A stretch of DNA of 36,251 nt. Source: Bacillota bacterium (GTDB lineage Bacteria > Bacillota > Clostridia > Lachnospirales > Cellulosilyticaceae). Where the stretch lies: contig JAEYPM010000082.1 of assembly GCA_023410675.1 (NCBI GenBank), positions 1 to 36,251 of the forward strand, given 5' to 3'. The position numbers and the translations under genes are program-made. The notes beneath the pieces were generated by a model. It had not been told where the DNA came from and made no database searches. It worked only from the letters and a program-made list of their open reading frames with translations. Below, one piece after another: positions 17,126 to 25,023 of the stretch; the first letter of the stretch is position 1, and each line of letters begins with the position of its first letter.

Positions 17126-18724
17126 CTATTTATCTGTCTGAGTCTTTCTATATTCTGAAGGTGTTTTTTGAAACTGTTTTTTAAAAAGCGTACTAAAATA
17201 CTGTGGATCTAAATAACCTACTTTTTCTGCAATTTCATAAGTCTTTAGTGAAGTATATTTGAGTAATTCCTTTGCTTTTTCAAGCCTATATTTTGTAAGA
17301 TATTCGATAAAACTATAGCCTGTGGCTTTTTTAAAAATACTACTTAAATAACTTGGACTTATGAATATTTCCTTGCACACCATATTAATAGAAAGATCCG
17401 ACAAGTGATAATGATCTTCTATAAAATGTATGGCATTTTTTATATGCTTTTTATTTGGTGAGACTTGTTCTTTGATATAATAGCTACATTTGCTATATAC
17501 GTTTATGAGCCAATCTCTTATTTCTTTTATGGTTTTCTTTAAATATAAATCCTCTATAACATTAAATGTATCAGGAAAAACCTCTATAATAGACTCATCT
17601 ATTTCAACAAACTTTTTAAAGAGTGAAATAACAAGTATTTTCCATATTTCTTGGTATTTTTCTATGGGCATTCTTGAATGCTCCATCTCCATACATATTT
17701 CGTCTAAGACATTTTGAAAAGCATCAGTATTATCTATAGAGCCTATTAATTTTTCCTCCCATTTTATCCAATCATTGGCTTTAATGCTTTTATGGATTTT
17801 ATCATGACTTTCATGCATAATAATTTGATTGTTTCCTAAAAAAAATCTACTCATGAGTGCCTCATAAGCATTTTGATAGGATAAATAGATCTTATCAATA
17901 GAAGAAACCATGCATCCTGAACCTATGGTAACAGTAATCCCCAGATGCTGTGTAATCATGTCTTTAATATATTCTATATGCTCTTTATAACTCTGATGGA
18001 TATACTCTGTTTCATTGGTAAAATAGAGCATGCCATTAAGTCCGTTGATTTTAAATGCATAGCCCCACTTATTTTTATCAAGGATTTCATCAATAATATT
18101 TTGTATAGCAAAAAAGGTGATCTCATTTTCATTATCATATGCACCACTTAGAAAATGGTCATAGTCTATTAGTGCAATACTATAAAAAGCTATATTTAAA
18201 GGAATACCAAGAAGTTCGCACCTTTTTTCAATTAAAGAATTTTCTACTTCGTTTAAGGCAAGTTCTTCTATATATCTTTGCAATAAGATTTCATTGGACT
18301 GCTTTATTTTCTTTTGGGTGTATTTTTTTACTTGTTCTTCTTGTTTTTCTTTATTCAGTTTTTCTACTAACTTTTCTAGTAATTCTATAACTTCCTGTTT
18401 TGTTACAGGCTTTAAAATATAATCTTCTACACCTAATCTCAGTGCTTCTCTAGCATAACTAAATTCTTCATATCCTGTTATCAAAACGATCTTTATACTC
18501 GGATATTTTTCTGTTACTACTTGTGCTACTTTCAGTCCATCTACTTTAGGCATATTAATATCTAAAAATGCAATATGTGGCAACTGTTCATCAATTAACT
18601 TAAGTCCTTCTTCACCATCCCTGGCATCTCCTACCATCTCTAACCCTAGCTCAGCCCAAGGTATTAAATCCCTCATGCCTTCTCTAACTATATCTTCATC
18701 ATCAATTAGTACAATCTTATACAT
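17126..18724 (-). CDS. YesN-type response regulator with AraC DNA-binding domain
   Basis: This is a 532-residue regulator. The receiver domain (about 1-120) has acidic residues in LIDDED, phospho-acceptor Asp55 (AFLDINMPK) and Lys in ILKPVTK. A long central region follows, and a C-terminal AraC-type double helix-turn-helix begins near residue 430 (SPSYLSSIFKKATG and YEIAEKVGYLDPQYFSTLFKK). The ATG at 18724 follows GGAGGC; ten upstream in-frame codons lack a ribosome site. It leads the regulator-kinase-binding protein unit. Candidate targets are the ABC operon behind it and the rhaB promoter, where a 16-base motif is repeated in tandem. Confidence 0.92.
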   Translation of the reverse strand: MYKIVLIDDEDIVREGMRDLIPWAELGLEMVGDARDGEEGLKLIDEQLPHIAFLDINMPKVDGLKVAQVVTEKYPSIKIVLITGYEEFSYAREALRLGVEDYILKPVTKQEVIELLEKLVEKLNKEKQEEQVKKYTQKKIKQSNEILLQRYIEELALNEVENSLIEKRCELLGIPLNIAFYSIALIDYDHFLSGAYDNENEITFFAIQNIIDEILDKNKWGYAFKINGLNGMLYFTNETEYIHQSYKEHIEYIKDMITQHLGITVTIGSGCMVSSIDKIYLSYQNAYEALMSRFFLGNNQIIMHESHDKIHKSIKANDWIKWEEKLIGSIDNTDAFQNVLDEICMEMEHSRMPIEKYQEIWKILVISLFKKFVEIDESIIEVFPDTFNVIEDLYLKKTIKEIRDWLINVYSKCSYYIKEQVSPNKKHIKNAIHFIEDHYHLSDLSINMVCKEIFISPSYLSSIFKKATGYSFIEYLTKYRLEKAKELLKYTSLKTYEIAEKVGYLDPQYFSTLFKKQFQKTPSEYRKTQTDK

Positions 18725-18820
18725 ATTTTTGCCTCCGCCTACCTTGATGTCCACGATCTATAAAATAATTCCTTAGCCTTATGGATTAAGCTACAATTTA
18801 AATAGCACACTCTATCTAAA

Positions 18821-18861
18821 ATATCCATATGATAGGATATAATATCTATCTATATGGATAT
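18821..18861. other. Large inverted repeat between rhaM and the response regulator
   Basis: ATATCCATATGATAG (18821-18835) is complementary to CTATCTATATGGATAT (18846-18861) apart from one inserted base, around a ten-base spacer. It begins 15 bases past the rhaM stop. Only TTTTAG follows on the minus strand, so it may be a weak terminator, an mRNA 3' stabiliser or an operator for the regulator gene. Confidence 0.5.
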
Positions 18862-18875
18862 CTTTACACGTTCTT

Positions 18876-19202
18876 CTATTTTAAATAAAATATTTCTCTT
18901 AATGGTCTTATAGGTTCTGGCTGTGAAAAGTCAAATGACCCTTCTACCATTTTTGATGTAATGGCATTCCATTTGTTACATGCTTCACTTTTGTCTATAT
19001 AGTCAAAAGCTGCCTGAGTATCGTCACATTCAAAAACATAGAAAAATTGATTGCCATTTTGAAAGATAGAATAATTTCTAATACCTGCCTTTGAATGTTC
19101 TTCTAGCACCTCTTGCCATGGTTCTAGATGCATTTTTACATACTCTTCTAAACACTCCTCTTTCACTTTCCATGTCCAAGCAAATTTATTACTATTTTGC
19201 AT
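18876..19202 (-). CDS. rhaM: L-rhamnose mutarotase
   Basis: This 108-residue protein has the length and fold signature of RhaM: an N-terminal beta strand with FAWTWKVKEECLEEYVKMH, then PWQEVLEEHSKAGIRNYSIF, and a C-terminal EPIRPLREIFYL. RhaM interconverts alpha- and beta-rhamnopyranose ahead of rhamnose isomerase. It starts ten bases after AAAGGTGG, downstream of rhaB across a 12-base repeat tract. Its presence next to rhaB marks the region as rhamnose catabolism. No rhamnose isomerase gene is in the window. Confidence 0.9.
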   Translation of the reverse strand: MQNSNKFAWTWKVKEECLEEYVKMHLEPWQEVLEEHSKAGIRNYSIFQNGNQFFYVFECDDTQAAFDYIDKSEACNKWNAITSKMVEGSFDFSQPEPIRPLREIFYLK

Positions 19203-19240
19203 GATTGTATGCCACCTTTCTTATCTCACTATTTTTTGCA

Positions 19241-19372
19241 GTATTATTATTTATAACATTGTTATTAGCACTAGTATTATTTATAGTATTGATAGTTATA
19301 GTATTATTTATAGTATTATTTACAGTATTATTTACAGTATTATTTACAGTGTTATTTAGAGTATCATTTTTT
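19241..19372. repeat. 12-bp tandem repeat tract between rhaB and rhaM
   Basis: Six near-identical 12-base units (GTATTATTTAYA type) occupy 19301-19372, and more degenerate units reach back to about 19241. They start over the rhaB stop codon (19366-19364) and fill most of the intergenic space up to the rhaM ribosome site. If translated they would give NNTV repeats, but no supported start exists. Confidence 0.85.
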
Positions 19373-20785
19373 ATGGTATGTTTTTTGCTCGAAGGAAGTT
19401 TTAACAATCTCTCTTCCCTCTTGAAGTGTCTGAATATCACCTAATGCTTTCATCTGCATAAGCATATTGCCTATACAAGAAGCTTCTATAGGACCAGCAA
19501 CGACTTTCTTCGCTGTGATATCTGCTACTTTTTGGCATAAGTATTGGTCTTGTATGCCGCCGCCAACCATTCTGATTGTCTCTATACTTTTTCCAGTAAG
19601 TTCTTCAAACTGCCCTGAAATTTCTTTATATAAATGTCCAAGTCCTTCATAGGCAGCTTTTGCAATATCTCCTATTTCAGTAAGGGTCGTGTCATAATGT
19701 TCTTTACAATAAGCGATGATTTCTTTTTCCATGTCTAAAGGTGCTAAAAATCTCTCATCTTTAGCATCAACACTTAACGTACTCTCTGATTTTTTAACGG
19801 CTTCTATAATATCTACAAAGGATAAGTTTAGTCCACGTTCATTCCATACTTTACGAAGTTGTTGTAAGAACCATAATCCATTAATATTTTTAAGGAAACG
19901 GATCGTTCCTTCTACACCGCCTTCATTTGTAATGTTCAGTTCCTTTGCTTTTCCTTCAAGAATTGGATCATTTAATTCCATACCCATAAGGCACCATGTA
20001 CCACAGCAAAGGTAAATTTCATTTTCTGATTCAAGAGGTGTTCCAGCTACTGCTGATGCTGTATCATGGCTTCCTACTGCTACTATTTGTACATCTCCAA
20101 GACCTGTTTCCTCCTGAATATGTTTCGTAAGGGTGCCAACAACTGTGCCAGGCATAACTATTTTCTGCATTCTTTCTATTGGCAAGCCTAGCTTCTCAAA
20201 TAACTCTTCTGAGTATGTTCTCTTTTGTGCATCTAACATGGCTGCCGTGGACGCAATAGTATATTCATTAAATGTATTCCCTGTTAAAAAGTATGCAATA
20301 AGGTCTGGTGTAAACAACCATTTAGCTCCAAATTCACGAACAACCTCATTTGTACTAAAATCATGGTAAATTTGATAAACTGTATTAAAGCTCATCTTCT
20401 GAATACCTGTAATGTCATAAAGCTCACTGTCTGTAATCTTAGTATAAAAATCCTCCATAATTTCACTGGTTCTCTTGTCTCGATAGTGGATAGGATTGGT
20501 TAATAGCTTGCCGTCTTTATCAAGCCATGCTCCATCAACACCCCAAGTATCAATACCAATAGAAACAATCTCCACATCCTTTAGGAGGGCAGCTTTTTTA
20601 AAGCCTTGCTTAATTTCATGAAAAATACGCATAAAGTCCCAATAAAAAGTATTCCCTAAGTACACAGGTTCATTCGGAAAGCGATGAATTTCTTCTAGTA
20701 GTAATTTGCCTTCTTTCATACTTCCTAATATTAGCCTTCCACTTGATGCTCCTAAGTCAATTGCAATATATGCCTTCCTCATCAT
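19364..20785 (-). CDS. rhaB: L-rhamnulokinase
   Basis: This 473-residue FGGY kinase phosphorylates L-rhamnulose to rhamnulose-1-phosphate. The RhaB-type opening AYIAIDLGASSGRLILG, the GNTFYWDFMRIF segment, GIDTWGVDGAWLD and VGSHDTASAVAGTPL all fit the family. I chose the first of two adjacent ATGs (20785, 20782), five bases behind GGAGG; about 20 in-frame codons upstream lack a ribosome site. It has its own upstream region with a 16-base tandem repeat and lies after the terminator of the microcompartment operon. Its product would be the substrate of the BMC-targeted aldolase encoded at 33964-34803. Confidence 0.92.
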   Translation of the reverse strand: MMRKAYIAIDLGASSGRLILGSMKEGKLLLEEIHRFPNEPVYLGNTFYWDFMRIFHEIKQGFKKAALLKDVEIVSIGIDTWGVDGAWLDKDGKLLTNPIHYRDKRTSEIMEDFYTKITDSELYDITGIQKMSFNTVYQIYHDFSTNEVVREFGAKWLFTPDLIAYFLTGNTFNEYTIASTAAMLDAQKRTYSEELFEKLGLPIERMQKIVMPGTVVGTLTKHIQEETGLGDVQIVAVGSHDTASAVAGTPLESENEIYLCCGTWCLMGMELNDPILEGKAKELNITNEGGVEGTIRFLKNINGLWFLQQLRKVWNERGLNLSFVDIIEAVKKSESTLSVDAKDERFLAPLDMEKEIIAYCKEHYDTTLTEIGDIAKAAYEGLGHLYKEISGQFEELTGKSIETIRMVGGGIQDQYLCQKVADITAKKVVAGPIEASCIGNMLMQMKALGDIQTLQEGREIVKTSFEQKTYHKK

Positions 20786-20834
20786 AGTAACCTCCGCTGC
20801 TTTATTATTTTTGTTTATATGTGTTTGTTTATGA

Positions 20835-20866
20835 ATAGCATTCACATTTTATAGCATTCACATTTT
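20835..20866. promoter_or_regulatory. Tandem 16-bp direct repeat, likely activator site upstream of rhaB
   Basis: ATAGCATTCACATTTT occurs twice head to tail without mismatch (20835-20850, 20851-20866), about 50 bases before the rhaB start. On the coding strand each copy contains TATAAA- or TATTCA-like text and no strong -35 is seen. That suits a promoter needing an AraC-type activator. The binder is inferred. Confidence 0.55.
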
Positions 20867-20971
20867 TATTTCTAAGTTATGCTCCACCTATGCACTTAAG
20901 AGAAACAACATTTAGTAGCCAAACAAGTGACGTTCTCTCGTAGTTTCTCTATAGTGTTCAGTAAAATGACT

Positions 20972-21020
20972 AAAAAAATACCTGTCGAAACAAAAGATCA
21001 TTCTCTTATTTTCACAGGTA
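20972..21020 (-). terminator. Probable terminator of the microcompartment operon
   Basis: On the minus strand TACCTGT (21020-21014) pairs with ACAGGTA (20985-20979), followed by seven T (20978-20972). The loop is long (28 bases), so the hairpin is only moderately convincing. It starts eight bases after the pduT stop. Confidence 0.6.
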
Positions 21021-21027
21021 CTCTTTA

Positions 21028-21582
21028 TTATAATACTTCCCATATTTGGGGATCTGGACTAGGAATTACTGCACTTTGGAGATACATACCGTTTTCCGTC
21101 AATATATTTTTTGCCTTCTCCATAGATGCCTCAACAGCTGCTAGTTCTCCACTAAAGAGTGCATATGATTTGCCCGTCATTCCTCTTGCTAATCTAATTT
21201 CTATTAGTCTTGTTGGACTGGTTTTTAATATTTCATCTGAAACGCCAACAATAGAAGCTACAGAATATCCTTCTATAATACCTACTGCTTCTGGCTCACC
21301 TTTCTCTGTTACGCCATATATGGCGGGGAAAATACTTGGATCTGGATTGCCAAGCAAATAGGTATCTACTAAGACACTATCAAAGGGGGATTGCGTTGCT
21401 ACTTCTAATGCCGCTTTTACAGAAGATAGTTTGCCCTGAAATAAAATAATATATTTCCCTGGACACACAACTTGGGAGATCATTAGCTTAATAGTAGCTG
21501 CCTTGACCATTGCATCAGCTGCCTTGATACCAAGTGCCACTGATCTAAATTCAGCTACGCCTAAAGATTTTGGTTCATTCAC
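21028..21582 (-). CDS. pduT: Trimeric microcompartment shell protein with Fe-S cysteine (PduT)
   Basis: This 184-residue protein holds two BMC domains (about 6-90 and 98-180) and so forms pseudohexameric trimers. Cys40 in QVVCPGKY matches the cysteine by which PduT trimers bind a central [4Fe-4S] cluster (TICPGKF in Salmonella, from memory). It would pass electrons across the shell, probably with PduS, whose gene ends three bases upstream. The start is GTG, seven bases after GGGGGAG, with no ATG nearby. It is the only tandem-BMC trimer encoded here. Confidence 0.9.
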   Translation of the reverse strand: MNEPKSLGVAEFRSVALGIKAADAMVKAATIKLMISQVVCPGKYIILFQGKLSSVKAALEVATQSPFDSVLVDTYLLGNPDPSIFPAIYGVTEKGEPEAVGIIEGYSVASIVGVSDEILKTSPTRLIEIRLARGMTGKSYALFSGELAAVEASMEKAKNILTENGMYLQSAVIPSPDPQIWEVL

Positions 21583-21584
21583 GC

Positions 21585-22910
21585 TTATTCTCCCCCTTTG
21601 ATAATAATTTCTTTTTCTGTTATTACTTTTACAATGCCATCTATGCTGCTATGAACACATGCACTAATCCCACCTATACTTGCCTCTGCAATTTTCTGTT
21701 TTCTAGTAACTTTATCGCCTACTTTTACTATAGGATTAGCTGGCTTCCCTATATGTGCACTTATAGGAACAAAAGCAATATCTGTCGTTATCGGCTGTTT
21801 CTGTAAATAGGCATGTCCATCATAATCTTTTAACCCTAGCTTAAAAAGTAGCCTACTTGCAGGCACTTCTACACTCAGTGGATTTGCTAGTGGCACGCTT
21901 TCTTCAATCTCTGGTCTTATGCCTTGCTTCATTAATTCTTTTTTTGTTGCCATCATAAGCTCAGCTGGATTTAAATCGTGATGACATGCGTAATAAGAAC
22001 ACGTATTGCAGCCACAACAACCAAGTGCTGTATAAATCTTATCTGAGTTTTCTACAATCCCATTTGCAAATGCATTCATAAGCTTGTGGGGCTCAATTTT
22101 ATGACCGAGTTTATTTCTTGGACATAAATCTGTACACATACGACACTGGGAGCACGACGACATTGCTCTTTTTACACTATCTAGTCCAATTTGTTTTTTC
22201 TTAACACTGAGTACGCTATTTTTAGGTAATAATAAAATAGCCTTTGTTGTTTTTGAAACCTTGATATCAGGTGAGACAAAATTGCCCATCATAGGTCCGC
22301 CCAGTAATATATCATAGTTACTAATTGTAACCGAAACTTCATCTATAAGATTTTGAATAGGTGTCCCTACAGGCACTTTTAAGACTCTAGGCTCTTTAAC
22401 AGCACCAGCTATGGTCACATATTTATCTACTACTGGCGTATTTTCATAAAGACATTTGTAGATATTTAGAAGGGTTTCCACATTAAGTTCTATCACTTTC
22501 TTACTTGATGGAAGTTCTCCTTTTGGAATAACTATTCCTGTGCATTTATAAATAAGTGTTATTTCATCTCCAGCTGGATAAATATTTTCAAGTGGACAAA
22601 TATTAATATTTTTATCTAATGCGGTTGCTAAAGTTAGGACATTGATCAATTCTTTATGTTTTGATTTAATGCCCCATACAGCTTTTTTTATATTTAGGGC
22701 TTTTAGCATGTCCCTGATAACAATAATCAGCTCCATGCTAAAATGCTTCATAATTTCATAATCAGTATAGATAAGAGGCTCACATTCTGCTCCATTAATC
22801 ACAAGATAATGCATATCCTTGACCAGCTTTATATGGGTTGGAAAGCCTGCTCCCCCTGCTCCAATAACGCCCGCTTCAAAAATTGCTTGTGTTAATGCTT
22901 CATCGTTCAT
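21585..22910 (-). CDS. pduS: Cobalamin-reductase-type flavin/Fe-S protein (PduS)
   Basis: This 441-residue RnfC-like protein opens with EAGVIGAGGAGFPTHIKL (nucleotide/flavin site). Mid-protein it has two ferredoxin-type cysteine clusters, CSQCRMCTDLCP and CCGCNTCSYYAC. PduS reduces corrinoid for PduO and can exchange electrons with shell protein PduT, encoded next. I chose the ATG at 22910, behind GAGGTGATGGGG. An upstream GTG at 22940 lies inside a hairpin repeat and has no ribosome site. The gene follows pduN across that repeat. Confidence 0.9.
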   Translation of the reverse strand: MNDEALTQAIFEAGVIGAGGAGFPTHIKLVKDMHYLVINGAECEPLIYTDYEIMKHFSMELIIVIRDMLKALNIKKAVWGIKSKHKELINVLTLATALDKNINICPLENIYPAGDEITLIYKCTGIVIPKGELPSSKKVIELNVETLLNIYKCLYENTPVVDKYVTIAGAVKEPRVLKVPVGTPIQNLIDEVSVTISNYDILLGGPMMGNFVSPDIKVSKTTKAILLLPKNSVLSVKKKQIGLDSVKRAMSSCSQCRMCTDLCPRNKLGHKIEPHKLMNAFANGIVENSDKIYTALGCCGCNTCSYYACHHDLNPAELMMATKKELMKQGIRPEIEESVPLANPLSVEVPASRLLFKLGLKDYDGHAYLQKQPITTDIAFVPISAHIGKPANPIVKVGDKVTRKQKIAEASIGGISACVHSSIDGIVKVITEKEIIIKGGE

Positions 22911-22931
22911 CCCCATCACCTCTTCTTTCAA

Positions 22932-22977
22932 TGAATCCACAAAGTAAAACTAAAAAGTTCTATGTGTGGATTCTATA
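22932..22977. repeat. Dispersed hairpin repeat, copy 1 (between pduN and pduS)
   Basis: GAATCCACA (22933-22941) pairs with TGTGGATTC (22965-22973). Inside, AACT (22948-22951) pairs with AGTT (22956-22959) around AAAA. The whole block reads, on the opposite strand, like 28997-29041 with about 38 of 45 positions alike, including bases outside the stems. It fills the gap right after the pduN stop. Confidence 0.8.
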
Positions 22978-22978
22978 A

Positions 22979-23248
22979 CTATATGCCTAAATGATTTTCA
23001 TCATCAACAATACCAACTATAGCGGCATCTATAGGGGCATTCATGTTATCTATGCTGCATCTTGAACTACTACCTCTTGTGATGAGTACTATTTCGCCTA
23101 TTCCTGCTCCAACGGTATCAATAGCAATAAATCTTTCTTTTTGCAGACCCATTTCTTCCAGGGTTTCTACCATAAGAAATTTATTTCCTACAAGAGCTGA
23201 ATGCTTGCGTGTTGAAACAATACTGCCTACTACTTTTGCTATAGTCAT
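22979..23248 (-). CDS. pduN: Pentameric microcompartment vertex protein (EutN/CcmL family)
   Basis: This 89-residue protein has the EutN/CcmL pattern: MTIAKVVGSIVSTRKH at the start, KFLMVETL, VGAGIGEIVLITRGSSSR in the middle and PIDAAIVGIVD near the end. Pentamers of this family cap the vertices of the polyhedral shell. It follows pduL by 13 bases, starts after AAAGGTGATG, and ends directly before a hairpin repeat. Confidence 0.93.
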   Translation of the reverse strand: MTIAKVVGSIVSTRKHSALVGNKFLMVETLEEMGLQKERFIAIDTVGAGIGEIVLITRGSSSRCSIDNMNAPIDAAIVGIVDDENHLGI

Positions 23249-23261
23249 ATTTGCATCACCT

Positions 23262-23945
23262 TTATTTTTTTATAATCACTGCTTTTTCATTTGGCTTAAT
23301 CCCTAGGGCATTTGCCTCATCTGTATCAATATGCATCTCTAGTGTAAAACTTGGATGGACTCTTACCTGAACGTTTTCAAAACGTCCTTTTCTTTCTTCT
23401 CCTATTTCAACAGAAACAATCTCATTATCCTGAAGACCAAATAATGCTGCATCTTTGTCATTCATATGAATATGTCTCTTAGCAACAATGCAGCCTTCAC
23501 TCAGATAAAGAGCACCTTTAGGCCCTACGATTGTAATTGGTGCTGAATTTCTAATGTTCCCTGACTCACGAATAGGTGGTTTAATGCCAAGCTTTATGGC
23601 ATCTGTCTGTGCAAGTTCTACCTGTGTTTCTTTTCTTACAGGCCCTAGTATACGCACATTTTCAATAACTCTTAAATTAATGCCAACAAGAGTCACCAAT
23701 TCCTCCGCTGCATACTGGCCACCCATCAGTTCTTTTTTCGGATGAAGCTCAGCACCTTTTCCAAAAAGTACCTCTAAGTGCTCCTTAGATACATGCACAT
23801 GTCTTGCGGATATACCTACTGGTACTACCATTTGTGTGTCAAGGTTTTTAGCAGAAGGGGCACTGCTTGGTGCACTGCCCCTATTTAATTCTCTGTATAC
23901 CGCCCTGATGATTAACTGCTCTAATTCTTTTGTATTTATATTCAA
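23262..23945 (-). CDS. pduL: Phosphotransacylase PduL with N-terminal targeting helix
   Basis: This 227-residue enzyme converts propionyl-CoA and phosphate to propionyl-phosphate, recycling CoA inside the shell. The paired PduL domains show zinc-binding motifs ARHVHVS and AKRHIHM. Residues about 6-24 (KELEQLIIRAVYRELNRG) form an amphipathic helix like known encapsulation peptides, joined by a Ser/Ala/Pro-rich linker. I chose the TTG at 23945, six bases behind AGGTG; the GTG at 23954 is part of that ribosome site. It lies between the shell genes and pduN. No propionate kinase follows in this operon. Confidence 0.93.
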   Translation of the reverse strand: MNINTKELEQLIIRAVYRELNRGSAPSSAPSAKNLDTQMVVPVGISARHVHVSKEHLEVLFGKGAELHPKKELMGGQYAAEELVTLVGINLRVIENVRILGPVRKETQVELAQTDAIKLGIKPPIRESGNIRNSAPITIVGPKGALYLSEGCIVAKRHIHMNDKDAALFGLQDNEIVSVEIGEERKGRFENVQVRVHPSFTLEMHIDTDEANALGIKPNEKAVIIKK

Positions 23946-23961
23946 GGTTTTCACCTCTTAA

Positions 23962-24390
23962 TTAGAATTTTGGTAATATCTTTTCAATGTCTGCATGTGG
24001 TCTTGGAATAACATGTGTTGCAATAACTTCTCCAAGTCTTGAAGCAACTGCTGCACCTGCTTCTACTGCTGCTTTAACAGCACCCACGTCTCCTCTTACC
24101 ATTACAGTTACAAGACCTGAACCAATTTTTTCTGATCCCACTAACTCTACATTTGCTGCTTTAAGCATAGCATCTGCTGCCTCTGTTACTGCTACAAGTC
24201 CTCTTGTTTCGATCATTCCTAATGCTTGATTGTTCATAATTTTTTTCTCCTCCTTAATAGTTGTTTGTTGTGATAGTTTATTTTGAATAGCTTGTGTTAC
24301 TTCTTCTTGGACGACTACTTGCTTTGGTTCTTCTTTCTTTAAGTCATCCTTTTTAGCACTAAGCGTGCCTTTTTGTTTACTTTCAGCCAT
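23962..24390 (-). CDS. Hexameric shell protein with N-terminal extension and internal start
   Basis: The full 142-residue frame has a charged 51-residue extension rich in Lys, Gln and Glu, then a canonical BMC domain nearly identical to the 24719-24997 product (GMIETRGLVAVTEAADAMLKA, pore loop KIGSGL, VIPRPHADIEKILP). Two starts are well supported: ATG 24390 behind AGGTGAT, and in-frame ATG 24237 behind a near-perfect AAGGAGGAG nine bases upstream. The gene may therefore make a long and a short (91-residue) form, the short one being an ordinary PduA/J-type tile. The extension contains EEVTQAIQNKLSQQ, a possible amphipathic helix. Confidence 0.88.
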   Translation of the reverse strand: MAESKQKGTLSAKKDDLKKEEPKQVVVQEEVTQAIQNKLSQQTTIKEEKKIMNNQALGMIETRGLVAVTEAADAMLKAANVELVGSEKIGSGLVTVMVRGDVGAVKAAVEAGAAVASRLGEVIATHVIPRPHADIEKILPKF

Positions 24391-24401
24391 GAGTAGATCA
24401 C

Positions 24402-24692
24402 CTACTTGTTTAGTTTTCTTGCACTATGAAGGACTAATTTTTGTACTTCTTCATGCGGACTGTTAATAGATATAGCAGCGGCCACAGTTCCTAACTTTGC
24501 TGCTACTTGTTTCCCATGCTCTAGTGCTTCTTTTACATCAGATACAGAACCTTCAATCACTAAAGATACTAGTCTGCCTCCTAATGTCTTTTCAGTTGTC
24601 ACAAGACTTACATCTGCTGCCTTAAGCATAGCATCTAAAGCTTCTATTGCTGCCACATTTGCTGCGACCTCTAAAACACCTATAGCTTTCAT
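24402..24692 (-). CDS. Hexameric microcompartment shell protein (BMC-H), divergent pore
   Basis: This 96-residue single-BMC-domain protein starts KAIGVLEVAANVAAIEALDAML and ends SPHEEVQKLVLHSARKLNK. At the pore position it has TLGGRL instead of the KIGSGL of the two PduA/J-like tiles, placing an arginine beside the pore. It may therefore pass different or charged metabolites. It sits between two PduA/J-type genes, with a ribosome site before ATG 24692. Confidence 0.9.
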   Translation of the reverse strand: MKAIGVLEVAANVAAIEALDAMLKAADVSLVTTEKTLGGRLVSLVIEGSVSDVKEALEHGKQVAAKLGTVAAAISINSPHEEVQKLVLHSARKLNK

Positions 24693-24718
24693 GAAATCAC
24701 CTTTCTTACCAGACTTTA

Positions 24719-24997
24719 TTATTTAACAACTGGTAAAATCTTTTCTACATCACCATGAGGTCTTGGGATTACATGGACTGCTACTAAATCACCAAGTCTT
24801 GTTGCTGCACTTGCACCCACTTCGGTCGCTGCTTTAACAGCCCCTACATCGCCTCTTACCATTACAGTAATAAGCCCTGAACCAATTTTTTCTGTTCCAA
24901 CTAATGTTACATCTGCTGCTTTAACCATTGCGTCTGCTGCTTCAATTGCTGCTACTAATCCTCTTGTTTCCACTAAACCTAATGCTTCTTGTTTCAT
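24719..24997 (-). CDS. pduA: Hexameric microcompartment shell protein (PduA/PduJ type)
   Basis: This 92-residue canonical BMC-H protein (ALGLVETRGLVAAIEAADAMV, KIGSGLITVMVRGDVGAVKAA, VIPRPHGDVEKILP) would form the main hexagonal facet tile. The KIGSGL pore loop matches the propanediol-permeable PduA pore. The start follows AGGAGG. It is a close paralogue of the BMC domain at 23962-24237, a recent local duplication. PduA and PduJ cannot be told apart from the sequence. Confidence 0.92.
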   Translation of the reverse strand: MKQEALGLVETRGLVAAIEAADAMVKAADVTLVGTEKIGSGLITVMVRGDVGAVKAATEVGASAATRLGDLVAVHVIPRPHGDVEKILPVVK

Positions 24998-25023
24998 TTC
25001 TAAATCCTCCTATTGTTTTAGTT

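Noticed and set aside
19192..19440. Frame encoding an 82-residue protein with NNT repeats
   Set aside because: It overlaps the end of rhaB in another frame, has no ribosome site, and its composition is explained by the 12-base DNA repeat.
22911..22940. Upstream GTG start for pduS
   Set aside because: It falls in the hairpin repeat without a ribosome site, and the conserved PduS N-terminus begins at the ATG at 22910.
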